Source of the DNA: a candidate division Zixibacteria bacterium HGW-Zixibacteria-1
Lineage (GTDB): Bacteria; Zixibacteria; MSB-5A5; GN15; PGXB01
Length of the DNA: 64,000 nt
Reading direction: 5' to 3'
NCBI GenBank assembly: GCA_002838945.1
Contig: PGXB01000010.1
Span: forward strand, 89,038-153,037
The translations under genes were made by a program, and so were the position numbers. Under the pieces are notes generated by a model, which was not told the origin of the DNA, did no database searches, and saw only the letters and a program-made list of their open reading frames with translations. Positions 55,346 to 63,904 of this stretch are shown piece after piece (the first letter of the stretch is position 1; every line of letters begins with the position of its first letter).

Positions 55346-55870
55346 TTACCCCAGCGGGGCTTTGGTCAATCTGATGTCATCGATCCAGACAACGCCGGTG
55401 CCGTTGACCACCAGGTTAAGCTTGATCCGGTCCGGAATCTGACCCTTCTGCAGGAAAAATGGTGTCTCTTTATGCCGCCAACTGCTGGTGCCCGAAATGG
55501 GCGACTTTAAATCGCGCGAGAAATATTCGCCCAGGCCGTCGAAACAGCAGTACATCTCGAGATAGGCAAGTCCTTTGAGTTCGGCCGAACGAAGTTTGGC
55601 TTCATAGACCAGTTTGGCATCATCGATATCAATGCCTTTCAAAACATACAGTTCCACCACAATCGGCTCATCGCAGTCAATCTTGATGGAGCCGTTGCCG
55701 TCGGCGCTGATACTCGGGTCGAATTCAACATATTCTTCCGAAATAATATCATTCAGGTCGGATATGGGCAGCCGCATGATTTCGGTAGTGGTCAACATGG
55801 CCCCGGAACAGCCGCATAAAAACATGATTCCGGCAATAATTATCGATATCAATGCATTTAATTTTCTCAT
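55346..55870 (-). CDS. Predicted lipoprotein, beta-sandwich
   Basis: 174 residues. The signal and lipobox MRKLNALISIIIAGIMFLCG then CSGAM give a lipidated Cys. The body is all-beta with a carbohydrate-binding-like WIDDIRLTKAPLG end, as in galactose-binding-like or CBM-type domains. ATG follows GGAGTTATA. Faces the Nudix gene tail to tail. Confidence 0.75.
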   Translation of the reverse strand: MRKLNALISIIIAGIMFLCGCSGAMLTTTEIMRLPISDLNDIISEEYVEFDPSISADGNGSIKIDCDEPIVVELYVLKGIDIDDAKLVYEAKLRSAELKGLAYLEMYCCFDGLGEYFSRDLKSPISGTSSWRHKETPFFLQKGQIPDRIKLNLVVNGTGVVWIDDIRLTKAPLG

Positions 55871-56026
55871 TATAACTCCATGGCTGATATAATTGTTATC
55901 GGTTGTGGGGCGGCAGTCTTAAACATCATCAAAGAAATGGCGGAGATTTAATTTTATTTGCTTCAGAATAAGATGTTTTTACATTGTTGCCAAAACTTAA
56001 TTTTATATTAACGAAATGGCTTTAAG

Positions 56027-56506
56027 ATGATCAGGATGTTGGATAAATCGGAATTCGAATGTTTTTTCGAGCTTATGGGCGAAGTCGAACTGGGCAAACA
56101 CTTCCGGCCCGATGATGCGAAACATGTCGCGTGGCTCAATAGAAAGATCGACCGGTATTTCTATATCGGCGCAAAATTTTTCGGATTGTTTCTCGACGAT
56201 AACACGCCGGCCGGGTTTACTTCTTTGCTGATCAATGAAAAACTATTCTGCCCAAATAATGCCGAGATACTCGATATCGGCGTTTTTCCGAAATTTCGCG
56301 GCCAGGGCTTTGGTTCGGAACTGTTTAAATATGCCGAGAAACTGGCACAAGGGGCGTCGGTTTACTGTCTGTTTTCCCGCACCTATGCCGCCGATTATAA
56401 AGTGTTATCATTCTATGGCAGAAACGGTTATGTACCGGTGGCGGTGATGCCTGATCTCAACGGACCGAACGACGAAGGCGAGATTTTTGTCCGAAAGTTG
56501 CTTTAA
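56027..56506 (+). CDS. GNAT-family N-acetyltransferase
   Basis: 159 residues. The acetyl-CoA-binding motif A is visible as ILDIGVFPKFRGQGFGSELF (R/Q-x-x-G-x-G). The rest fits the GNAT fold. Substrate unknown. It is monocistronic. Confidence 0.88.
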   Translation: MIRMLDKSEFECFFELMGEVELGKHFRPDDAKHVAWLNRKIDRYFYIGAKFFGLFLDDNTPAGFTSLLINEKLFCPNNAEILDIGVFPKFRGQGFGSELFKYAEKLAQGASVYCLFSRTYAADYKVLSFYGRNGYVPVAVMPDLNGPNDEGEIFVRKLL

Positions 56507-56619
56507 GTCCTGATCTCATTTGGTTCTCTTCACCAAACGGGGGAACCAGTCTTCACTCTTTATTGTTTTACCATTAATTATATAGCCGCTGAATGCGGAA
56601 ATAACTAAAAGGGGTATTT

Positions 56620-57174
56620 ATGTATAGAACCGGCAAAGTTGCCATAATTATAATTCTGTTATTTGTCAGCGGACCCATGATAATTTCATTTCTGGAGCGG
56701 GATTCGGCCGGGATGATGTCGGCTGTCGCTGACAATGCTGTCACAAGCGATAGTTCCAAAGGAGAAAAAATGCCCGATAAAATAGTCAAAACCGATGAAG
56801 AATGGAAAAAGCTGCTGACGCCCGAGCAATACCGGGTTGTCCGTGAAAAAGGGACCGAAGCTCCGTTCACCGGAAAATATTACAAAACCAAAGAAGCCGG
56901 CGTTTATGTCTGTGCCGCCTGCGGGAATGAATTGTTTACATCCGACACTAAGTATGATTCCGGATGCGGCTGGCCGAGTTTTTACAAACCGGCCATCGAA
57001 GCCAACATCGAAACACATTCCGACAGCAGTCTGGGTATGCGGCGGACCGAAATTGTCTGCAGCCGGTGTGGAGCGCACCTGGGACATGTTTTCGATGACG
57101 GCCCGAAGCCGACCGGCCTTCGCTACTGCGTTAATTCGGCCTCCCTTAATTTTGAAAAAGCCTCCGATAAATAA
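56620..57174 (+). CDS. msrB: Exported peptide-methionine (R)-S-oxide reductase MsrB
   Basis: 184 residues. An N-terminal hydrophobic segment (about 8-24) suggests export or anchoring. The MsrB domain begins [20 protein letters not shown]; the two CxxC zinc pairs are CAACG and CSRCGAH; the catalytic Cys is in [11 protein letters not shown], and [11 protein letters not shown] is conserved. It repairs methionine-R-sulfoxide, probably in the envelope. An ATG 50 codons downstream (MPDKIVK) would give a cytoplasmic form. Confidence 0.93.
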   Translation: MYRTGKVAIIIILLFVSGPMIISFLERDSAGMMSAVADNAVTSDSSKGEKMPDKIVKTDEEWKKLLTPEQYRVVREKGTEAPFTGKYYKTKEAGVYVCAACGNELFTSDTKYDSGCGWPSFYKPAIEANIETHSDSSLGMRRTEIVCSRCGAHLGHVFDDGPKPTGLRYCVNSASLNFEKASDK

Positions 57175-57307
57175 ATTCGACAACACATAATTACATCTTT
57201 CCGGTTGACAAATCGTCATTAATCAGCTTTTAATATCTCTATTGGGGTTTGTTGAAAGTGAATGGCACAACCTCGATTTGTGAACCTTTAGATGGGAAGA
57301 TTATATC

Positions 57308-57745
57308 ATGAAATTACCGGTATATGTGACGGTCGAAGAAGTTCAAAGAGTCTGCAAAGAATTAAAGATCAGTGACTGGACAAGAATAACCAAGCCGGCG
57401 GTCTCCGAGTCGGAAGCGGCGATAGTCCTCAAGGAAATCGATGCGGGCGATATGAAGGTCAATCTGGAAGATTTCCGTCAGGGGCTTGAGGTCGAACTGG
57501 AACATGGCGTTATGTTCAGTGAAGCCAATGTCACCAATAATCATCCTGTGCTGACCGGTAAAATTGTCCTGGCGCATTTCAAGGAAACGCTGGACTATTA
57601 TAAACGCCTTGATGTTGCCGAAATTGAAGGGGATATTTTCAAGGCGGTCAAAGCGGGTAAAATCGAAAAACTGGATCGACTCTACCGTAAGCTGATCGCG
57701 GCCAAAAAAATCATGGCCGACACCGAAGCCGACCAAATCGGCTGA
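57308..57745 (+). CDS. DUF5661-like protein
   Basis: 145 residues. It fits DUF5661 in the segment FRQGLEVELEHGVMFSEANV with TNNHPVLTGKIVLAHFKETL, followed by DYYKRLD. This family is small, soluble, and of unknown function. The C-terminal helix is basic. It is followed by a strong terminator. Confidence 0.82.
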   Translation: MKLPVYVTVEEVQRVCKELKISDWTRITKPAVSESEAAIVLKEIDAGDMKVNLEDFRQGLEVELEHGVMFSEANVTNNHPVLTGKIVLAHFKETLDYYKRLDVAEIEGDIFKAVKAGKIEKLDRLYRKLIAAKKIMADTEADQIG

Positions 57746-57759
57746 TAATCAAAGTTTCC

Positions 57760-57795
57760 GCTGCCGGGTTTTTCTGAATCCGGCAGCTTTTTTTT
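57760..57795 (+). terminator. Intrinsic terminator after the DUF5661-like gene
   Basis: GCTGCCGG, a 12-base loop, CCGGCAGC and TTTTTTTT: an 8-bp perfect stem and T8. Confidence 0.95.
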
Positions 57796-57936
57796 CTCAA
57801 TTTTCCCGGAACAAGAGTATATTATTGTAGACGCTTAATGATTTGGGCCGATGTCTCTGGCATTCCATCTGATATCGACAGCATTTTATTCGAAGACTAA
57901 AAACTTTGGGGCCCCAAAACTGCAGGGAGGTGTTCA

Positions 57937-58278
57937 ATGAAGACCTTTGTCCTGATGACTAAACTGGCATCCCCCAATGCACGTCTGGTCGAAATCGGTG
58001 CCAAGCATAAGGATCGCTCATGGAGCGGACGCGCCTGGTTGAAAGAAATAGAGGATAAATGTCCTGAAATCAAGTTCCTGGCACATTATGCTCTGATGGG
58101 TTACTGGGATTCGATGCATATTTATGAGGCGCCTGATGAGGAAACGGCCGCAGTGGTATCCATGATGACGCGCTCTCATGGCGCCGCCCAGGTCGAAAGC
58201 TGGCTGGCTCTGCCTTATGAACGCATCCTCAAATTGACCGAAGATATGGAGTGTCCGAAAACCGAAAAAACCGAATAA
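57937..58278 (+). CDS. GYD-domain-like protein
   Basis: 113 residues. The pattern FVLMTKLASP, YALMGYWDSMHIYEAPDEET and AAVVSMMTRSHGAAQVES is the layout of the GYD domain, a small ferredoxin-like fold of unknown function. GGAGGTGTTCA precedes the ATG. It lies between two strong terminators, so it is an independent unit. Confidence 0.78.
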   Translation: MKTFVLMTKLASPNARLVEIGAKHKDRSWSGRAWLKEIEDKCPEIKFLAHYALMGYWDSMHIYEAPDEETAAVVSMMTRSHGAAQVESWLALPYERILKLTEDMECPKTEKTE

Positions 58279-58316
58279 TTCTGAGCAACCGTCACCACCT
58301 GAATCTGCAGTCCGCG

Positions 58317-58348
58317 GCTGCCGGGTCACCGCCCGGCAGCTTTTTTTT
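58317..58348 (+). terminator. Intrinsic terminator after the GYD-like gene
   Basis: GCTGCCGGG, loop, CCCGGCAGC and TTTTTTTT, nearly the same stem as at 57760-57795. Confidence 0.95.
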
Positions 58349-58441
58349 GCGACCCTGTCCGGACACCGCCAAAATGCATTTGCCTCGACGCCCATAATCA
58401 TTTAATATTATCATAAACATATTAACGGCGCGGAGGTTTGA

Positions 58442-60016
58442 ATGTTTTCTCGAAGGACCGTGGCGGGGCTGCTGATAATTGCTGTGATCATGATTCATTC
58501 CGCTTATGCGGGCGATAGTACTATATATCCCGATGATGTCGCCGCGGTTCTTGATTCCGCCGGGAATAATCGGGGCGAACTGGAAAAAGTGCTGATGTAC
58601 TACCACGACGGCGCCGACACGCTCAAATATGATGCCGCCTGTTACCTGATCGGTAACATGCAGGGTCATTGCTACGCCACCTATGCCCTGAAAGACAGTC
58701 TTGAAAATGAATACGAACTGAATGTCCTGGCATATCCCGATTTCGAAAGCCTCCTGGTCGATTTCGACAGCATGCAGACCCGGTATGGTGCCCTTGATTT
58801 CGGCCGCAAGGATTTAATCTATGATGTAGATTCAATAACAGCCGATTTCCTGATCAATCAAATCGATTATGCTTTTCGCGCCTGGCGCGAACGGCCCTGG
58901 GCCAAAGCTTTGACATACGATCAATTCCGCGAATATGTCCTGCCGTACCGCGGAAGCGATGAACCTCTCGAAGAGTGGCGGCAGTATTTCTGGGATAAGT
59001 ACAACGGCATCGACAGCATTATGTATGACCCCAATGACCCGATTGAAGCGGCCTCGATTATAAACGACAGCGTTATGTCATGGTTCAAGTTCGACCGTCG
59101 CTATTATCTGCACCCGACCGATCAGGGTTTGTCGGAAATGCTCGACACCAAAATGGGGCGATGTGAGGATATGACCAACCTGACCATTTACGCCATGCGG
59201 GCCAATGGTCTGGCCGTTACAAGTGATTATACTCCATACTGGGCCAATGCCGGGAATAATCACGCCTGGAACGCCATTGTCGATGCGGAAGGCAAAGTGG
59301 TTCCGTTTATGGGGGCGGAAAGCAATCCGGGCCGGTATGCGCTTCAGTACAAACCGGCCAAAGTGTACCGCAAGATGTTCGGACTTCAAAAAGACAACCT
59401 GATTTTCCGGGAACGTAAACAGGAGAAAGTCCCCGGCTGGCTGGCCGGCAAAAGTTATATCGATGTCACCGCCGCCTATATTGATGTTTGTGATGTCTTG
59501 CTTCCACTTGAAAACTCCGATCCCGACTCGATTGATATTGCCTACCTGTGCGTTTTCAACGATAGCGACTGGCGGGCGATTGACTGGGGAGAAATAAAGA
59601 ACGGTGCGGCCCTGTTCCGCGATATGGGCGTAGATGTCGCCTACATTCCCGCCTTATATATAAATGAGAAAATCGAGCCATGCGGCACGCCGATTATATT
59701 GCATGATAATGCCGCTGTCGAAAAACTTGCAGCCGACAGCAGCAAGCTTATTTCGATAATCGTCACTTCCACGACCAAAGTGAAACAGGACACTTCAACC
59801 GATGGCGTCGAGAGAACATATTTGACACCGGACAAAGAATATGAGTTATTTTTCTGGGACGGCGGCTGGAAAACCGCCGGGAAGAAAACCGCCGGTGAGG
59901 AACCGCTTGTATTCGAGAAAGTCCCGGCCGGGGCGCTTTACCGGCTGGTGGGCGATGGATCGGACAACGAAGAGAGAATTTTCACCTATACCGATGACTG
60001 CCAGGTATGGTGGTAA
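58442..60016 (+). CDS. Secreted transglutaminase-like protein
   Basis: 524 residues. Signal peptide FSRRTVAGLLIIAVIMIHSA. A transglutaminase-core domain has Cys241 in MGRCEDMTNLTIYAM, His274 in NNHAWNAIVD and Asp in VDAEGKVVPFMG, the papain-like triad. An Ig-like C-terminal region follows. It is probably an exported protease or cross-linker; such domains are often peptidases rather than true transglutaminases. It overlaps or abuts the next small membrane gene. Confidence 0.87.
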   Translation: MFSRRTVAGLLIIAVIMIHSAYAGDSTIYPDDVAAVLDSAGNNRGELEKVLMYYHDGADTLKYDAACYLIGNMQGHCYATYALKDSLENEYELNVLAYPDFESLLVDFDSMQTRYGALDFGRKDLIYDVDSITADFLINQIDYAFRAWRERPWAKALTYDQFREYVLPYRGSDEPLEEWRQYFWDKYNGIDSIMYDPNDPIEAASIINDSVMSWFKFDRRYYLHPTDQGLSEMLDTKMGRCEDMTNLTIYAMRANGLAVTSDYTPYWANAGNNHAWNAIVDAEGKVVPFMGAESNPGRYALQYKPAKVYRKMFGLQKDNLIFRERKQEKVPGWLAGKSYIDVTAAYIDVCDVLLPLENSDPDSIDIAYLCVFNDSDWRAIDWGEIKNGAALFRDMGVDVAYIPALYINEKIEPCGTPIILHDNAAVEKLAADSSKLISIIVTSTTKVKQDTSTDGVERTYLTPDKEYELFFWDGGWKTAGKKTAGEEPLVFEKVPAGALYRLVGDGSDNEERIFTYTDDCQVWW

Positions 60017-60030
60017 CGGGGGAGACTAAA

Positions 60031-60426
60031 ATGAAAATGCCGATTCTTACCATTATATATGCGGTTGCATTGATACTTCTCGGAGTCATCGGTTTTGGCG
60101 TTACCGGCGCCGCCAGTGTCACCGCATTGATACCGGCTTATTTCGGAGCCGTCGTTTTGATTTTTGGCCTTCTGGCCTTCCGTGATAAATATCGCAAACG
60201 CGCCATGCATGCCGTCTCATTGCTAAGCCTCATCGGATTTATCGCGACTATTTCCGGTCCGGCAAAAATGTTCACGCTGTTGTCCGGGGGTGAGGTGGCA
60301 AGACCGGCGGCAGTGATCAGCCAGTCGATTATGGCCGTTTTATCATTATTGTTTTTCTTGCTTTGTCTGAAATCATTCATTGATGCCCGCGGGGGGGCGG
60401 CCGGACCGGGAGGTAAAACATCATGA
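60031..60426 (+). CDS. Four-segment membrane protein
   Basis: About 131 residues with four membrane segments (for example LTIIYAVALILLGVIGFGV and SVTALIPAYFGAVVLIFGLL). GGGGGAGACTAAA precedes the ATG at 60031, which is preferred over an ATG eight codons upstream. It resembles TMEM14-type or DUF-type small membrane proteins without a firm match. It is likely co-transcribed with the transglutaminase-like gene. Confidence 0.75.
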   Translation: MKMPILTIIYAVALILLGVIGFGVTGAASVTALIPAYFGAVVLIFGLLAFRDKYRKRAMHAVSLLSLIGFIATISGPAKMFTLLSGGEVARPAAVISQSIMAVLSLLFFLLCLKSFIDARGGAAGPGGKTS

Positions 60427-60586
60427 AATCAATATTTATTACGACCAATTTAAAACAATTGCTATCGTACCCACGGTCTATGAAACCTGCGAAACATTCG
60501 GGATTGAAATAGAAGAACTGGAGCAACTTTTCCCCGACGGCTATCATCGCGGGGCGGTAAAGATTGCCGGTTTACGGGTTCGTTAA
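60383..60586 (+). CDS. Possible truncated TusE/DsrC-like protein
   Basis: 67 codons. The C-terminal 45 residues (YYDQFKTIAIVPTVYETCET then FGIEIEELEQLFPDGYHRG and AVKIAGL) align well with the end of DsrC/TusE sulfur-relay proteins (...LFPxGxxxGAxKIAGL). The N-terminal half and the C-terminal Cys arm are missing. The ATG with a good ribosome-binding site (GGGAGGTAAAACATC, 60423) is in a different frame, so a frameshifted or decayed gene is possible. It overlaps the upstream membrane gene by 44 bases. Confidence 0.4.
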   Translation: MPAGGRPDREVKHHEINIYYDQFKTIAIVPTVYETCETFGIEIEELEQLFPDGYHRGAVKIAGLRVR

Positions 60587-60607
60587 GATACGACAGGCAA
60601 AGCCTCT

Positions 60608-60967
60608 TCAGCTTGCCACCTCGGTTTTCTTTCCAAAGGCGCCGATCGCGTCCTCAATCGAATCGTACACATCAAAAATCGACAGCAGCCGCGTTATGGT
60701 CAATAGCGAATTGATCCGATCGGTAATATTGACGATCTTCAAATGTCCCTTGTTGTTTTTCATGGCTGCCAGCGCCGTTATCATCATACCCATCCCGACC
60801 GAACTCATCCACTCCACTTTGGCAAGATTAATAACTACTTTTTTAAAGCCGTTGTTGATGTACTCATGCATCTTCCCATGAAACATGGTCGCATCATTGC
60901 CGCCGATCACCTTACCTTCAAGACTGATTATAGCCACTCCGTCCCTGAAATCATCCTTCATCTTCAT
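60608..60967 (-). CDS. STAS-domain anti-sigma factor antagonist-type protein
   Basis: 119 residues. Typical STAS fold with the phosphorylatable Ser in VEWMSSVGMGMMITALAA and the N-terminal VAIISLEGKVIGGND strand. SpoIIAA-type proteins switch partner anti-sigma factors or regulate transporters. No kinase or phosphatase partner is next to it. Confidence 0.9.
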   Translation of the reverse strand: MKMKDDFRDGVAIISLEGKVIGGNDATMFHGKMHEYINNGFKKVVINLAKVEWMSSVGMGMMITALAAMKNNKGHLKIVNITDRINSLLTITRLLSIFDVYDSIEDAIGAFGKKTEVAS

Positions 60968-61167
60968 TTTAGATCTCCATCTTTCGAATTATTGGCCGGG
61001 GCCGATTGGTACATATTGAACGAAAATGATCTATGATTGTTTCGTCTATATGTTATATACGTCAAAATCGGCACACATATATCTCTTTTAATGAAAATAC
61101 TTGAATCCGGGAATAATATTCAATAGCTTTTATTGTCCGAGATATAATATCCCGGGAGGTTCTCTTT

Positions 61168-61869
61168 ATGACCACAAAAAAACAGCCGGAGAAACTTATC
61201 TGCCCGATTTGCAGTCTGGATAAACCGAAGGCCGAAGTGCGTTCCGCTTATCTTGTTCACGGGCCGGTCGGAGAACTGATCCGAAAACAGCATCCCGACT
61301 GGGACCAGAGCCATGTTATCTGCAATTCATGTCTTAATAGCTTCCGGGCGGAATATGTCGAGGATATCCTTGAAGGCCAGCGCGGCGATCTTTCAACTAT
61401 TGAGAATACGGTCATCGACAGCCTGAAAGAACAGGAAGTTCTGTCCAAAGACGTGAATGAAGAATTTAATAAGGAGTTGACTCTTGGCCGGAAATGGGCC
61501 GACAAGGTGGCTTCTTTTGGCGGAAGCTGGAACTTTATAAGCATTTTTGCGGCTGTCTTATTCATCTGGATTCTGATTAACAGTATTGTTTTACTGGCCC
61601 GCCCCTTTGACCCGTATCCTTTTATCTTGCTTAATCTTGTGTTATCCTGTCTGGCCGCTATTCAGGCTCCGGTGATTATGATGAGCCAGAATCGGCAGGA
61701 AGCTAAGGACCGCCTTCGGGCCGAACATGACTATCAGGTTAACCTTAAGGCCGAAATCGAGATACGGCACCAGTTGATTAATCATTTCTGGCAACGCTTG
61801 CTGGAAATCCAGCAAATCCAGACCGATCTTATGCGTGACCTGACCGATAAATCGGATAATAAAGAATAG
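61168..61869 (+). CDS. DUF1003 membrane protein with N-terminal Cys motif
   Basis: 233 residues. An N-terminal CPICSLDK...CNSCLNSF pair could bind zinc. The DUF1003 core is seen in VASFGGSWNFISIFAAVLFI, followed by DPYPFILLNLVLSCLAAIQAP and MSQNRQEAKDRLRAEHDYQV. Two membrane segments. The family is common but functionally uncharacterised. GGGAGGTTCTCTTT precedes the ATG. Confidence 0.88.
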   Translation: MTTKKQPEKLICPICSLDKPKAEVRSAYLVHGPVGELIRKQHPDWDQSHVICNSCLNSFRAEYVEDILEGQRGDLSTIENTVIDSLKEQEVLSKDVNEEFNKELTLGRKWADKVASFGGSWNFISIFAAVLFIWILINSIVLLARPFDPYPFILLNLVLSCLAAIQAPVIMMSQNRQEAKDRLRAEHDYQVNLKAEIEIRHQLINHFWQRLLEIQQIQTDLMRDLTDKSDNKE

Positions 61870-61945
61870 CATATTCCGGCGACTGATTTTTTTGAATACC
61901 GTTGCATTAATTAAAGTATATTATGAAAACAAGGAGTGATTATAA

Positions 61946-62458
61946 ATGTCCGGAGCACCCATAATAGCATCATCAGTCGGGGCCATTGCCGCCGCCGAGC
62001 GGATGAGAGAAGAGGAGGAGAATATGACCTCTTATGATAAAAATGATATCAATGGCTGGGAATTCAAAATAATGCGCAGCAACCTGGGCCGGTTCTCCAG
62101 CTATGAGACGGTCAAAAAGATATGCGAGCAGGAAGCTAAAGCGGGCTGGGAACTGGTGGAAAAATTCGACCAGTACCGCCTTCGCTTCAAGCGCCGAATC
62201 GAAATGCGCGCTAAGGATCAATATCTCGATTTTGATCCGTATCGTACCGGCATCAGCGGGGGCGGCGGAATTGCCGCCATGATAATCGGGCTTTCGCTGC
62301 TGGCGCTCGGCGCCCTGATCTTTGGGATAATTTACCTTAAGGGTCAGCATATCAGGATTGAGCCGGGCGGAATCATCATGATTATTGTCGCGGTCGGCAT
62401 TGTGGTCCTGCTGATCGGCCTGATTGCCATGAGAATAGGGCGTGTGGGCCGGCGTTAG
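61946..62458 (+). CDS. Membrane protein, DUF4177-like N-terminal part
   Basis: 170 residues. The soluble N-terminal part (NGWEFKIMRSNLGRFSSYET; AGWELVEKFDQYRLRFKRR) looks like a DUF4177-type domain, followed by two membrane segments (IIGLSLLALGALIFGIIYL; IIMIIVAVGIVVLLIGLIAM). GGAGTGATTATAA precedes the ATG. Function unknown. Confidence 0.75.
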   Translation: MSGAPIIASSVGAIAAAERMREEEENMTSYDKNDINGWEFKIMRSNLGRFSSYETVKKICEQEAKAGWELVEKFDQYRLRFKRRIEMRAKDQYLDFDPYRTGISGGGGIAAMIIGLSLLALGALIFGIIYLKGQHIRIEPGGIIMIIVAVGIVVLLIGLIAMRIGRVGRR

Positions 62459-62482
62459 CGGCAAGTATCGAATAAATGCGCA

Positions 62483-62520
62483 TGGTCAGGATCATTTGGA
62501 TCCTGACCATTTTTTATTTT
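62483..62520 (+). terminator. Intrinsic terminator between convergent genes
   Basis: TGGTCAGGATC, ATTTG loop region, GATCCTGACCA followed by TTTTTTATTTT: an 11-bp perfect stem with a T-run after the membrane protein gene. Confidence 0.95.
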
Positions 62521-62561
62521 ATTTGCGTTCACAAATTTAATGTCAGAAAACCGATTGGCGA

Positions 62562-63050
62562 CTACACCCCGCGGGGCTTGATGCCAAGAATCCGTAAGTA
62601 CTGAAAAATCTGGCTTCTGTGATGAATTTCGTGCTGGAAAATATGCGTAAATATTGTCAGTCCGTTGTATTCGATTTTATACGGTTTTCCGTCCTCCTCA
62701 CCTTCTCTGGTGTATACTCTATCCAGGACATCCGGCGGTTCGGCAAAGAATTGCTCCAGGCGGTCCCAGTGCGCATCGAGATACCGGGCGATCTCCTCTT
62801 TTGAGGGGCACTTCTGACCGGCGACAGACAGATCAGTGTTTTTCCGACCCTTCACAATGTCGCCATACCACCAACCTGAAGTCTCGCAGATATGCAAAAA
62901 CACCTTCCCCAGCGGAATCATTTCTTCGGTCGGCATCCAGTCGAGTTTATCTTCCGGCGTCAGTTCGAAAGCTTTCATCAGTCCCGACTTCAAATTCCCG
63001 TGCCAGAATTCGATTTGCCGCGCCAGCAGTTTATTGTTATCGGACAACAT
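62562..63050 (-). CDS. DinB-family protein, copy 1
   Basis: 162 residues. It has the DinB/YfiT four-helix fold with histidine metal ligands in PLGKVFLHICETSGWWYGDI and in HIFQHEIHHRSQIFQYLR. Such proteins are putative metal-dependent thiol S-transferases or stress proteins. A close paralogue follows upstream at 63246-63734, about 196 bases away. Confidence 0.93.
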   Translation of the reverse strand: MLSDNNKLLARQIEFWHGNLKSGLMKAFELTPEDKLDWMPTEEMIPLGKVFLHICETSGWWYGDIVKGRKNTDLSVAGQKCPSKEEIARYLDAHWDRLEQFFAEPPDVLDRVYTREGEEDGKPYKIEYNGLTIFTHIFQHEIHHRSQIFQYLRILGIKPRGV

Positions 63051-63245
63051 GTTACCTCCGGAATAAATTAGTACTGAGGTTTCTGACTATATCACTAAGT
63101 TTGTCTATTAGGTTTTCGGGGATAGGAAATATTGCAGATAGCTCAAACTTTAACAATAGTATCGGAATTCAAATAGTTCGGGGCGTATTTTGACGCCGGC
63201 CTGCCGCCACAAATTTATTAGAAATATTGAACCAATATCCTCCAA

Positions 63246-63734
63246 TCAGGCCCGCGGCGGCTTGATGCCCAGGATCCGCAAATAATGAAAAATCTGGCTC
63301 CGGTGATGAATGTCGTGCTCCAAAATATGCGTAAAAATCCAGTAGCCGTTTTTTTCGATCTTCCATTGCCGGCCTTCATGGACACCTTCACGGATATACA
63401 TCTTGTCAAGTATCTCCGGCGACTCGGCAAAAAAGCGCTCCAATCGCTGCCAGTGCTCATCGAGATGTTTGGCGATGTCCGCTTTGGGCGGGCATTTTTG
63501 CCCTCGCACGGCCAGCTCGACTGAGGCTTTGCCTTTCATGATATCTGCGTACCACCAGTCCGAAGTTTCGCAGATATGCAAAAAGACCTGCCCGAGCGGG
63601 ATCATGTTCTCGGCCGGTGTCCAGTCGAGTTTATCCTCGGGCATTTGCTCGAACGCGGCCATGAGCGCTTTTTTGTATGGCCCGCGCCAGTATTCCACCT
63701 GCTGCACCAGCAGCTTGTTGTTATCGGACAGCAT
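63246..63734 (-). CDS. DinB-family protein, copy 2
   Basis: 162 residues, the same length as copy 1 and closely similar (PLGQVFLHICETSDWWYADI; HILEHDIHHRSQIFHYLR; both end LRILGIKP). It is probably a recent tandem duplication with separate promoters. GGAGGAAAAG precedes the ATG. Confidence 0.93.
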   Translation of the reverse strand: MLSDNNKLLVQQVEYWRGPYKKALMAAFEQMPEDKLDWTPAENMIPLGQVFLHICETSDWWYADIMKGKASVELAVRGQKCPPKADIAKHLDEHWQRLERFFAESPEILDKMYIREGVHEGRQWKIEKNGYWIFTHILEHDIHHRSQIFHYLRILGIKPPRA

Positions 63735-63816
63735 CTTTTCCTCCGGTGGTTTGGATTTATAGGATATACGGGAAAGGTAAACCTAAGTTTTATCCATAGT
63801 CAACCTTAGAATTGCG

Positions 63817-63836
63817 GGCAGATGTGGACATCTGCC
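63817..63836. repeat. Short palindrome near the window end
   Basis: GGCAGATGT/GGACATCTGCC-type inverted repeat, followed by a GC-rich stretch without a gene. It is similar in style to the palindromes at 15530-15700. Confidence 0.6.
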
Positions 63837-63904
63837 GCGCACAAAAACAGCATGCTGTGGGGCACTCAGGCGCGGCAGTTCTGGGATGCACAAAAAACCC
63901 GTTG

